In this document: in pieces, positions 48,759 through 57,027 of the stretch
How the letters are laid out: each line of letters starts with the position of its first letter
How positions within the stretch are numbered: the first letter of the stretch is position 1
NCBI GenBank assembly: GCA_021780815.1
Contig: JAJXYC010000015.1
Location: 124,001-188,000 of the forward strand
Source: Bacteroidota bacterium
GTDB taxonomy: Bacteria > Bacteroidota > Ignavibacteria > Kapaibacteriales > UBA2268
Length of the DNA: 64,000 nucleotides
Direction of reading: 5' to 3'
Translations under genes and position numbers: made by a program
Notes under the pieces: model-generated
Seen by the model: the letters and a program-made list of their open reading frames with translations, nothing else
What the model was told of the DNA's origin: nothing
The model's database searches: none

Positions 48759-49757
48759 ATGAAAACAGAAAATGAATTTAAAGATTTTTTTAATTCACAA
48801 TTTCAAAGTTATGCCGCCGATGCTATAAAACAACGCTCTAAATATGTTAGGAAAATTTTTCTTAATTATTTTTATGCAATTTTATCAATTTTAGTTTTAA
48901 TATCTTTTTCAATTGCTTTAAGTATTAAAAATTTCAATTGGGAAAATTTGAGTATAGTTTACAAGGTTCTTGCAGTATTAGTGTTTATTGCGGGCGTTAG
49001 CCTTATTGCTATTTTTTTTATGAAAACACGCAAGTTGAAAAACGAATTCAGTAATTATTATAAAAACAAGATAGTTATGAATATTGTTAAATTTATTGAT
49101 AAAAATTTAGAGTATAACCCGAACGAAGGTATCAACGCACAAGAATTTTCATCAGTTGATTTGTTCAATAAACCATTCAATAGGTATTTCTCAGATGATT
49201 TGATAGAAGGAACACTTGATAAAACACATATTAAATTTTGTGAAATACACGCTTGGTATGAACAAGAAAATAATGATAAAAAAGATATAGATAAGGTTTT
49301 TGATGGTTTGCTTATTAAAGTTGATTTTAATAAGAATTTCAAAGGTAAAACTTATGTTTTGCCTGATAAAAACGATAAAACTTATACTTACTTTTTTGGT
49401 TTAGGGGAAAAGAAAAATACTCACTGGGGCGAACTTATAAAATTAGAAGATATTGAATTCGAAAAAGAATTTGCAGTTTTTGCTGATGACCAAATTGAGG
49501 CAAGGTTTATTTTATCTACTTCTTTAATGAGAAGATTAATAGATTACAAGCGTAAAGTTGATAAAAAAATTCGTCTGGCATTTATCAATTCTTGGATTTA
49601 TCTGGCCATTCCCTTTAAAGAAAGGTTATTTGAACCCAATTTATTTGGGCGGTTAGTTACTTATGATGTCGTTGTTCAATATTATCATATTATCCAACTT
49701 TCATTAAGCATTGTTGATGAACTAAATTTAAATACAAGAATTTGGGGTAAAGAATAA
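48759..49757 (+). CDS. DUF3137 membrane protein, LemA partner
   Basis: 332 aa. Two adjacent membrane helices (about 38-58 and 68-88) separate a short N-terminal coil from a large soluble domain. The core KLEDIEFEKEFAVFADDQIEARFILSTSLM is the DUF3137 signature. No catalytic residues are known for the family. It starts 11 nt after lemA and almost surely shares its transcript; a joint membrane function is inferred from this pairing. Confidence 0.88.
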   Translation: MKTENEFKDFFNSQFQSYAADAIKQRSKYVRKIFLNYFYAILSILVLISFSIALSIKNFNWENLSIVYKVLAVLVFIAGVSLIAIFFMKTRKLKNEFSNYYKNKIVMNIVKFIDKNLEYNPNEGINAQEFSSVDLFNKPFNRYFSDDLIEGTLDKTHIKFCEIHAWYEQENNDKKDIDKVFDGLLIKVDFNKNFKGKTYVLPDKNDKTYTYFFGLGEKKNTHWGELIKLEDIEFEKEFAVFADDQIEARFILSTSLMRRLIDYKRKVDKKIRLAFINSWIYLAIPFKERLFEPNLFGRLVTYDVVVQYYHIIQLSLSIVDELNLNTRIWGKE

Positions 49758-49771
49758 AGACAAAACAACAA

Positions 49772-49823
49772 AAGTTAGATGAAAAATATCTCCTTATATT
49801 TATTTTCTAACTTCTTCTGTAAT
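49772..49823. terminator. Stem-loop between convergent DUF3137 and sugar-transferase genes
   Basis: AAGTTAGA (49772-49779) pairs with TCTAACTT (49806-49813), with further imperfect A/T pairing inside. The minus-strand exit is T-rich (TTTTGTTGTTTTG), so it would serve mainly the minus-strand sugar transferase gene. Confidence 0.4.
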
Positions 49824-49872
49824 GATTGAACAACATATTTACAAATCTATATTAAATATAGCATATAGCCAA

Positions 49873-50631
49873 TTAAAATGCAGATTCTTTTTTAATTATA
49901 ACTTTAAATGTTTGAAAAATTATTTTCAAATCATTTATAAAAGTCAGATTGTTAAAGTAGTCAAAATCATATTGGATCATTTCGTATCCCGTTTTATTTT
50001 TGTCTCTTGCTTTAACTTGCCATAATCCAGTAAGACCTGGTTTTACAAGTGTCCTTGAATAAATAATTTGTGGGTGTTCTTGAAAAAATCTTAAAATAGT
50101 TGGACGAGGTCCCACAACACTCATATCTCCTTTAAGAATATTGAAAAGCTGAGGTAATTCATCTATACTTGTTGCCTTTAAAATTTTCCCAACTTTGGTG
50201 ATACCTTTGCCTCTATTTCTAATTAAAACCTTCATATTTTCTTGATTAGTGCCTACTTTAAAAACAACTTTTTTCATCTTGTCTTTTTTTACGGAATGGA
50301 ACTTATATATTGTAAAGATTTTGCCATTTAAACCATATCTTCTTTGCTTAAATATTGGCAATTGATGGTCTATTAATAAAATTATTGATGAAACCAGAAG
50401 CATTAAAGGTGATAATACTATCAGAAAAAAAAATGCAAAGATAACATCAAAAATTCGTTTAAATTTCAAATAACTTTTGTTTTGTATTATTTGCCTTATT
50501 TCAAAAGTGTTGAAGTATTCTATTTTTAGTTTAAATTCATTAAAGACTTGTACTTTGTAATATTCAAGTTTGTTAGTAATTAAACTATCATTATTGGCAG
50601 GTACCGCTTTTTCTAAAGTGTCTAAATACAT
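49873..50631 (-). CDS. Bacterial sugar transferase (undecaprenyl-phosphate glycosyl-1-phosphate transferase type)
   Basis: 252 aa. A ~75-residue N-terminal region precedes a membrane helix or re-entrant hairpin (KRIFDVIFAFFFLIVLSPLMLLVSSIILL) and the catalytic domain. Conserved blocks are FKQRRYGLNGKIFTIYKFHS, the catalytic Asp-Glu in ATSIDELPQLFNILKGDMSVVGPRP, and PGLTGLWQVKARDK. This is the minimal PglC/WcaJ-type catalytic core, which transfers a sugar-1-phosphate to undecaprenyl phosphate and starts glycan assembly. It stands alone, not in a capsule cluster; the GT4-EamA pair lies ~18 kb away. Confidence 0.9.
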   Translation of the reverse strand: MYLDTLEKAVPANNDSLITNKLEYYKVQVFNEFKLKIEYFNTFEIRQIIQNKSYLKFKRIFDVIFAFFFLIVLSPLMLLVSSIILLIDHQLPIFKQRRYGLNGKIFTIYKFHSVKKDKMKKVVFKVGTNQENMKVLIRNRGKGITKVGKILKATSIDELPQLFNILKGDMSVVGPRPTILRFFQEHPQIIYSRTLVKPGLTGLWQVKARDKNKTGYEMIQYDFDYFNNLTFINDLKIIFQTFKVIIKKESAF

Positions 50632-51076
50632 ATTTCAGCCTCATAAAATGTTAAACAAGTTTTTTGAATTCGTATAAATTTATTTAACATATTTCCTTCT
50701 TTTTGAAAATTGCAATTATATCTAATAAATCAACAATTTAAAATGAATTTTGTAACAACAAAATATTTTCAATTATTAATATAATTGATACTTGTTGTGC
50801 GTATCTAATTGATACTAAATGAAATACAACACTAATATTAATAAAAAAAAAGAAAAATATTTTAAAAATATTTTAAAAATATATTAATACAATTAACATA
50901 TTTTTAATTTACAATTAATAATTTTCAAAATTGTATTTTAGTGTTTTAATAATTTATAATAAGGAAATTGGCTGAATTAAATATTATAGTAGAAATACAA
51001 TGTTTTGTTTATTAAATTAGTAAGTATATAAAAAAGAATATCAAATCTGCTAAAGCAAAATATGCGATTGAAATAT
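50632..51076. other. 445-bp AT-rich intergenic region with repeats and phased A-tracts
   Basis: Upstream of the sugar transferase gene. TAATTGATACT occurs twice (50782-50792, 50806-50816), 24 bp apart, and the second copy forms part of an inverted repeat GTATC..GATAC (50801-50815). A tandem 11-bp A-tract unit AAAAATATTTT repeats about 2.7 times (50853-50882). No ORF or RNA gene is recognised. Confidence 0.5.
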
Positions 51077-51793
51077 TTATTGCTTTATTAGTTTTTTACG
51101 CTCTTTCCAATCAGGCATAAATTGTTCAAGGAAATGATAAAATTGCGGTCTATGGTTTGGGTGTTTTAAGTGACAAAGTTCGTGTAGAACAACATATTCA
51201 ATAAATTCTACTGGTTCGTGCAATAAATTTGTGTTTAAAGTTATTTTCTTTTTGAGTTTTGTACAGCTTCCCCATCTGCTTTTCATTGTACGAAACACTA
51301 CTTTATTAAGGGTTAAACTGTGTGGTTGCAATAGATTCAAATATTTATCAATAATTGGATTTAAAATTGACGGAACTTGATTTAATAAAAATTCTTGAGT
51401 TAATTTGTCTTGAATTTGTAAATCGCTTTTATTTGATGTAAAAATAACAAATTCGTTATTTTCAAAATTGGCAGAGTTCTTATCACTGAGAACTATTTTT
51501 TGTAAATACTTATTTCCAAGAAAACGGAAGATATTATTTTGTTCTATTTCTTTATTATTTTGTTGAATCTTAAATTTCATAATATGTTTTTCAATCCAAT
51601 TTCTTTTTGAATTAATATGCTGATAAATGTATAAATCAGTAACTTGTCTAGGAACAACAAGTTTAAGTTTAAGTGTCGGATAAATCATTAATCTTAAACT
51701 GCGAACTTTTTTCCTTTCAATTTGTATTTCATATTCTTCATCATTTATAATGATTTTGTCGATTGAAGTTTTTATCGTCATATTAATATTCAC
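51077..51793 (-). CDS. YgjP/DUF45-type zinc metallopeptidase
   Basis: 238 aa. The zinc motif is VLHELCHLKHPNHRPQFY: HExxH plus a downstream His, as in YgjP/SprT-like (WSS1-related) proteases. RTMKSRWGSCTKLKKKITLN is the typical block before it. The N-terminal half carries the family's KRKVRSLRL-type beta region. It is soluble. Members are thought to act on proteins, perhaps in DNA-protein crosslink repair, but no function is firmly known for the bacterial type. A start four codons further in (ATG 51781) is also possible; neither has a clear SD. Confidence 0.88.
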   Translation of the reverse strand: MNINMTIKTSIDKIIINDEEYEIQIERKKVRSLRLMIYPTLKLKLVVPRQVTDLYIYQHINSKRNWIEKHIMKFKIQQNNKEIEQNNIFRFLGNKYLQKIVLSDKNSANFENNEFVIFTSNKSDLQIQDKLTQEFLLNQVPSILNPIIDKYLNLLQPHSLTLNKVVFRTMKSRWGSCTKLKKKITLNTNLLHEPVEFIEYVVLHELCHLKHPNHRPQFYHFLEQFMPDWKERKKLIKQ

Positions 51794-51834
51794 AACTAAT
51801 TATAAAAAAAGTAATAAAAGATAACTGGTAACAA

Positions 51835-54800
51835 CTACTTTTCAATTATGAATTTTTTTGTTTCTTGAAATTCTCCTGATTTAAAAATCAAGAAATAAAC
51901 ACCCGAAGAAAGGTTCTCTATATTCAATTCAGTAGAATAGTTCCCTTGACTTAAAAAAGAATTAATAGGTTGAAGACAAAGAGTTCCAAATTGATTATAA
52001 ATTGAAAGATTAGTTAAACCATCGAAGGCAATTCCAAAATTAATATTTTGGTTAGCGTTGATAGGATTTGCTTGTAGTCCTTGTAAATAATAAGGAACGT
52101 TTTGTATTTGAATTTGCCTTAAATCGCCTCCACAAACCGGCAAGAGAATAATATTGCTTAAGTTACCATCAAAGTTAAAGCAAGTGTTGTTTATAGGTGA
52201 AATTTTGACTCGAATTGAACTAGAATTAGCTCCATTTGTAGGTAAATAAACTTTAAAAGCAATGGAGAACAAATCCCCAGATTTAATTTCTACTGGACCT
52301 ACAAGGCTATTAAGTTCAAATTCGGCAGTTCCTTTATATTGATTTACTTTTAAATTTTCAATAGAAAATTTCCCATCTAAATTATTTACTAAAATAATTG
52401 AATCTTGAAGAAATTCCAAAAAATTACCATCAAAATTAATTGAAACAGAATACTTATCGTTTTCAATTAATTGTTCAGATGTAAAGCCTTCAACAAGTAC
52501 TTTCACTTTTGTTATAGAATTTATTTGTGCTGTTTGAGCAATAGGAGAAACATAAAAATTTAAAGTTTGAAATTGTGTTTTTCCTGTAATATTTGCATTT
52601 AAACTTGGAACGTTATCTCCGTTAACTTGAACTAAAATTTGTGCATCTTGTGTTGAAAAACTTAATGGAGTATATTTAAACGAAATCATTTTAGATTCTT
52701 TGGGACTTAAATTAAATCCATTAGAATAATCTTGTGTTAATTCAAAGCTATTATCAGAACAAGAAAGCGAAACATTATCTATTTTGATTGTCTCTTCGGT
52801 ATTGTTTATTAATGAGCAGCTTGAAAATACAGGCACATTTAAACAACTTTTTACTTCTTGGTTTGCAATAGTCAAAGAACGATTAATACCATAACCTTGT
52901 AAATCAATTTGTGTTTCGTTAATTGCATTAGACTTAATTAAAATTCTTGCTTGAATTAGTCCAGTATCTTTTGCCGCAAAAGACACTGGTATTAACAATT
53001 TTTCTCCGGGTATTATTTTGCAAGGTAAATTAATATTGGATAAATTCAAATAAAATGAACTACTACTACTATTATCATTAGTGCTTACTATTCCTGCATC
53101 TAATGGGACAATGTCCGTAATAGTTAATGTGTCTGCATATTCCCAATTTAAAATTGACAAATTAGATATTTCAATTAATCTATCTTTTTCATCGTTTGGG
53201 TAATTTACCAATGTTGTGTCAAAATTAATTGGATTATTAATATCTTTGACTTTTGGAATTACAACAAATGCCGATAAAATAACTGATGTTTCAGTATTTA
53301 AATTGGTTGTAAAGGTTAATACAATTTGATTTGAACCTAAATTAACAGGTAAAAAAGCAGCAGAAAGATGAACTTCATCAGCAGGCTTTAAAGTTTTGCC
53401 AACAATTTGATTAAAATCAATTATAAAATTATTCGGATTTATGCTTGATTGACCTTGTCCAACGTTTGTAATTGTTAAATTTGTGTTCCCTGTATTTTTC
53501 AAAATAATAGCGTCAGCGTTAGATAACATTTGTGGACTGGCAGAATTATCATAACGAACATTTCCCCAATTATTAGCTTTTACAGAAAGTCCGGGCTTTA
53601 TGCCTTTTGCCGATATTAAACAAATAGAATCAATTTCGGAAGCATTGGAATAAACTACAACTTGTTCGTCAAATTTTTGCTCACTTACTGGGTGGAAAAC
53701 AACATCAAAATTGTAAGTTTGGTTTGGCGCAAGAATTAGTGGGTTAGATTTACTTACTGCTTGACCGAAATTAACCGAAAAATTAGTCGTATCTGATAAT
53801 TCAAATCCATAAATTTCTAATGGATTTTCACCAATATTTGAAATTGTTGATTGTTTTGTTTCAGAAGTAGAAACTGATATTTCATTAAAATTAATATCTG
53901 TTACGTGGATTTTTGGGTCTCCAATTCTTGCAATTAACTTAGATTTAAATGAAGTGAAACAATTATTATTTATTCCGAGAGAATCTTCAAATTGACCTGA
54001 TTTTGTAGGAATAAATTCAACAACAATATTAGTGTCTGAATGAGCAAGTAAATCAAATTCCTGAAATAGATTTTTTAATTTAAATCCTGAATCAGGATAT
54101 TTAAATTTTATTTCTTTAATATGGATTACTGTATCAGAATTGTTAGTAATTTTAATTGTTTGTGAAGATTCAATACCAATAGTAGTATTGCCAAAATCAA
54201 CTAAATTTGGTGATATATTAATTTTAGGAGCTTTGTATTCAATTTCAATTGTAGTATCGTTTCCTGCATAATCTCTAAAAGTCATAATTGCATTAGCATC
54301 TAAATTTTTATCTCGTACATTTAAATTCCAATTCATAGAACTTGTAACTCCGGGAACAATCATATCAAAATTTCGGTCGTAATTAGTACTTAGATTTGAA
54401 TAAAAAATTGGATATGTAAGGTTTGAACGTATTCCTGGGTCATCAGGTCTATCAGTTGTAGTGCCATTGACTGTGCCATCGCATGAAATAGTCCATTTGG
54501 GTTCGGGAGGTATTTTATCGTTTGTGATTAGTGTTTGTAATTTGGTGCCCGCCGGAAATGAAAAAGTACCTTGCGTATTTGAACTAAATAAATATGCCGC
54601 AAAAAGACCATCGCTTTTTATTTGGTAGTTACCCGACTTTGTTAATTTTAGTGTTATTTGAGCAAATCTTTTTCCATTAAATATATAATTAAATTCTTTA
54701 TAATCAATAAATTGCAATGAATTTAATTTTGTCCATGTTATTGATTTGTCAGGTTCAGTAAAACCTAATTCTAATGAATTTGGAATACTACCATCAAAAT

Positions 54801-56040
54801 TTATTTGGGCTACTAAAATTAAGTTAATATCATAATTTTGATAATTAATTAAATAATTTGAAACATTAAAAAGTAGAGAATTAGAGTATTGTTCGTAAGG
54901 TAAAATATTTAATCTGGAAGGTTTATAAGTATCTTTAAAGTTATTTTCTTCAGTATAACCTGTTGTAAAAACAGAAACAGCGACAGGTTTATTTGAAGAA
55001 ATTACCTCATCTCCTGTTGGATTACTAACATCAGGTCTAATCTCAATAAAATTGTTGGGATTTGTTGATGAATTTAATGTTGCAATCTGCTGGCTATTTA
55101 AATATATTTGCGTATCTGAATCTTTGGCGAAAACTCTTATTACTGGATTTAAAGAGCGTGAAGACAATCGTGGAATATGATAATAATTTCCCCAAGTATT
55201 TTCAGGGAATTCTTGTTCTACCAAATAATTTGTTGGTTGCACGTCAATTGGTACATTGGCTTTTTGATTTGCTGTAATTAATGAAATTGGCTTATCTGCA
55301 ATAACTTGAATTCCGCTTACATCGCCATATTTGCCTTTTAAAGACACAAACCAAGTATCTGCTTTGTCTAAAACTTTAACTATAGTATCTTTTTGAAATA
55401 TGTTGCCTTGCAATTGATTGCTTAATATTATCATAATTTGATTCCCATCAAATGGATTAACTATCCCTGCCATAGCCGGATAATTTATTGGTGATGCTAT
55501 TTGAGAACTAGGGTCAATATAACTTTCCATAACGTATTTTGTTCCAAGAGAACTTACGGGAAGTGCCAAATAACCTTCACTTTGATTATCTCCTGAAATT
55601 AAAACATATACAGAAATTGGCAAATCGCTTTGTATTTTTAATGCAGATTTTTTATAAATTTCTTCCATACTAAAAGGAGATGTTGATGATGAAAATGGGA
55701 ATACTATTGCAGGCAACACATCAAAAATTGTTTCACTATTTGAAGTTATTTGTGCAGTTTCTGAAAACGATTTCGCATCATTTGCAATCGATACTTTGGT
55801 ATCAAAATATGAAAAAGCAAAAATCTTTATAGAAATATTATCATAATTATCTTTCAAATATGTAGGAGGAACTGTTAAATAAAATTCTGTCCCAAAATTA
55901 TCTATCCGCCTAATTTCTTTTGTATTTGCATTAAATTGATTTAAATCAAAACCTGCTTTTGAAATGATTGGTAATAAAAATATAGTTAATAATAATCCGA
56001 ATTTTATAAATTTTATATTTGTAGAAAAAATCTTTTTCAT
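51835..56040 (-). CDS. Secreted IgGFc-binding-like / choice-of-anchor D / T9SS protein
   Basis: 1401 aa. The signal peptide ends near ISKAG (residue ~29). An IgGFc-binding N-terminal-like domain covers about 40-480: RIDNFGTEFYLTVPP, then repeated 'ISVYVLISGDNQSEGYLALP' and 'KPISLITANQKANVPID' elements. Three or more ASPM/SPD-2/Hydin-type choice-of-anchor D modules lie at about 610-960 (PNLVDFGNTTIGIESSQTIKITNNS). A cohesin-like sheet (about 1160-1290) and a T9SS sorting domain (LSIYNQFGTLCLQPIN ... GVYFLIFKSGEFQETKKFIIEK) end the protein. Surface-exposed and probably adhesive. The IgGFc name reflects homology to a human mucin-like protein and does not prove antibody binding. Confidence 0.82.
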   Translation of the reverse strand: MKKIFSTNIKFIKFGLLLTIFLLPIISKAGFDLNQFNANTKEIRRIDNFGTEFYLTVPPTYLKDNYDNISIKIFAFSYFDTKVSIANDAKSFSETAQITSNSETIFDVLPAIVFPFSSSTSPFSMEEIYKKSALKIQSDLPISVYVLISGDNQSEGYLALPVSSLGTKYVMESYIDPSSQIASPINYPAMAGIVNPFDGNQIMIILSNQLQGNIFQKDTIVKVLDKADTWFVSLKGKYGDVSGIQVIADKPISLITANQKANVPIDVQPTNYLVEQEFPENTWGNYYHIPRLSSRSLNPVIRVFAKDSDTQIYLNSQQIATLNSSTNPNNFIEIRPDVSNPTGDEVISSNKPVAVSVFTTGYTEENNFKDTYKPSRLNILPYEQYSNSLLFNVSNYLINYQNYDINLILVAQINFDGSIPNSLELGFTEPDKSITWTKLNSLQFIDYKEFNYIFNGKRFAQITLKLTKSGNYQIKSDGLFAAYLFSSNTQGTFSFPAGTKLQTLITNDKIPPEPKWTISCDGTVNGTTTDRPDDPGIRSNLTYPIFYSNLSTNYDRNFDMIVPGVTSSMNWNLNVRDKNLDANAIMTFRDYAGNDTTIEIEYKAPKINISPNLVDFGNTTIGIESSQTIKITNNSDTVIHIKEIKFKYPDSGFKLKNLFQEFDLLAHSDTNIVVEFIPTKSGQFEDSLGINNNCFTSFKSKLIARIGDPKIHVTDINFNEISVSTSETKQSTISNIGENPLEIYGFELSDTTNFSVNFGQAVSKSNPLILAPNQTYNFDVVFHPVSEQKFDEQVVVYSNASEIDSICLISAKGIKPGLSVKANNWGNVRYDNSASPQMLSNADAIILKNTGNTNLTITNVGQGQSSINPNNFIIDFNQIVGKTLKPADEVHLSAAFLPVNLGSNQIVLTFTTNLNTETSVILSAFVVIPKVKDINNPINFDTTLVNYPNDEKDRLIEISNLSILNWEYADTLTITDIVPLDAGIVSTNDNSSSSSFYLNLSNINLPCKIIPGEKLLIPVSFAAKDTGLIQARILIKSNAINETQIDLQGYGINRSLTIANQEVKSCLNVPVFSSCSLINNTEETIKIDNVSLSCSDNSFELTQDYSNGFNLSPKESKMISFKYTPLSFSTQDAQILVQVNGDNVPSLNANITGKTQFQTLNFYVSPIAQTAQINSITKVKVLVEGFTSEQLIENDKYSVSINFDGNFLEFLQDSIILVNNLDGKFSIENLKVNQYKGTAEFELNSLVGPVEIKSGDLFSIAFKVYLPTNGANSSSIRVKISPINNTCFNFDGNLSNIILLPVCGGDLRQIQIQNVPYYLQGLQANPINANQNINFGIAFDGLTNLSIYNQFGTLCLQPINSFLSQGNYSTELNIENLSSGVYFLIFKSGEFQETKKFIIEK

Positions 56041-56440
56041 TTTCTTCCTTTATTAATTATGCAAATTACTAATTATAATAACAATTTAAACTGAAAAAAG
56101 TAACGCAAATTATTAAAAATAATTTTATGAAAATTAATAGAAATTAATAATAAATTCATCAAATCTGGAAGTACTTTACAAATCATTATTTTAAGGCGAT
56201 TTTATTTTAAACAATAGTGTCTTTTCTTATCAAAATTTGCAAAAAATAATCAGATATTGTGAATAAAATTAATTTATAGTTAATTTAACATTCATTATTA
56301 GCAAGATACTTGGAATTTCAACAAAAAAATGAATAAAAAAGTTTATTAGAGGCTTTAAAAAACAAAAAAATACTTTATCTTTGTATTTTTAATAATTTGT
56401 AAAATATAAAAAACAAGTTTTTTTGAATTAAAATAACGGA
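56041..56440. other. 400-bp AT-rich divergent intergenic region
   Basis: Separates the minus-strand T9SS protein from the plus-strand DUF2179 gene. Apart from the -7 box at 56376 I see only A/T-rich sequence and minor inverted repeats; no ORF or RNA. Confidence 0.5.
56376..56383 (+). promoter_or_regulatory. -7 box (TATCTTTG) for the DUF2179-OPT operon
   Basis: TATCTTTG followed by TA is the best match in the window to the Bacteroidota housekeeping -7 element TAnnTTTG. It would start transcription about 50 nt before the ATG at 56441. The -33 region (around 56354) is only a weak TTT. Confidence 0.5.
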
Positions 56441-57019
56441 ATGGAATTAAACTTTTATCATTTAGTTGTAATACCAGTATTTATAATAATCGGGAGAATA
56501 CTTGATGTAAGTATTGGAACAACAAAAATCATGCTTATTTCAAAAGGTTATAGAAGTGTATCAGCAACTTTAGGTTTTTTTGAATCATTTATTTGGATAG
56601 TTGTAGTAAGTCAAATAATGCGAAAATTAGATAATTATTATTATTTTGTTGCTTATGGCGTTGGTTTTGGTTTAGGAACGTATATAGGAATTTCTATTGA
56701 ACACTATTTATCTTTAGGTCAGGTAATTATTAGAGTGATAACAAGGTCACCTGGGGAAGAACTTTCGCAGTATTTGTTAGACAACAACTATTTAGTAACA
56801 AAAATATCTGGTGAAGGAAAATACGGACCTGTGAATATAATTTTTTTAGTAATACATCGGAAACAAATCAATGAAGTTATTGAAATTATAAATGAATTCA
56901 ATCCAAAAGCATTTTACACAATTGAAGATATACGTTCAGTAAGTCACTTGCATTTAGAAAAACCAAGAACACGAATATACGATAATTTAAATCTTTTTAA
57001 AATAATTCAAAGGAAATAG
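56441..57019 (+). CDS. DUF2179/DUF5698 (UPF0316) membrane protein
   Basis: 192 aa. Three membrane helices in the first ~90 residues (DUF5698 part: GRILDVSIGTTKIMLISKGYRSVSATLGFFESFIW) precede a cytoplasmic DUF2179 domain (GQVIIRVITRSPGEELSQYLLDNNYLVTKISGEGKYGPVNIIFLVIHRK). The latter is a small alpha/beta ligand-binding-like fold. Family function unknown. Eight bases separate it from the OPT transporter gene, so the pair shares a transcript. Confidence 0.88.
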   Translation: MELNFYHLVVIPVFIIIGRILDVSIGTTKIMLISKGYRSVSATLGFFESFIWIVVVSQIMRKLDNYYYFVAYGVGFGLGTYIGISIEHYLSLGQVIIRVITRSPGEELSQYLLDNNYLVTKISGEGKYGPVNIIFLVIHRKQINEVIEIINEFNPKAFYTIEDIRSVSHLHLEKPRTRIYDNLNLFKIIQRK

Positions 57020-57027
57020 GAGACGTT

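Noticed and set aside
50853-50882. Short tandem units as a CRISPR-like array
   Set aside because: Units are 11 bp, pure A/T and have no spacers; no cas genes are present.
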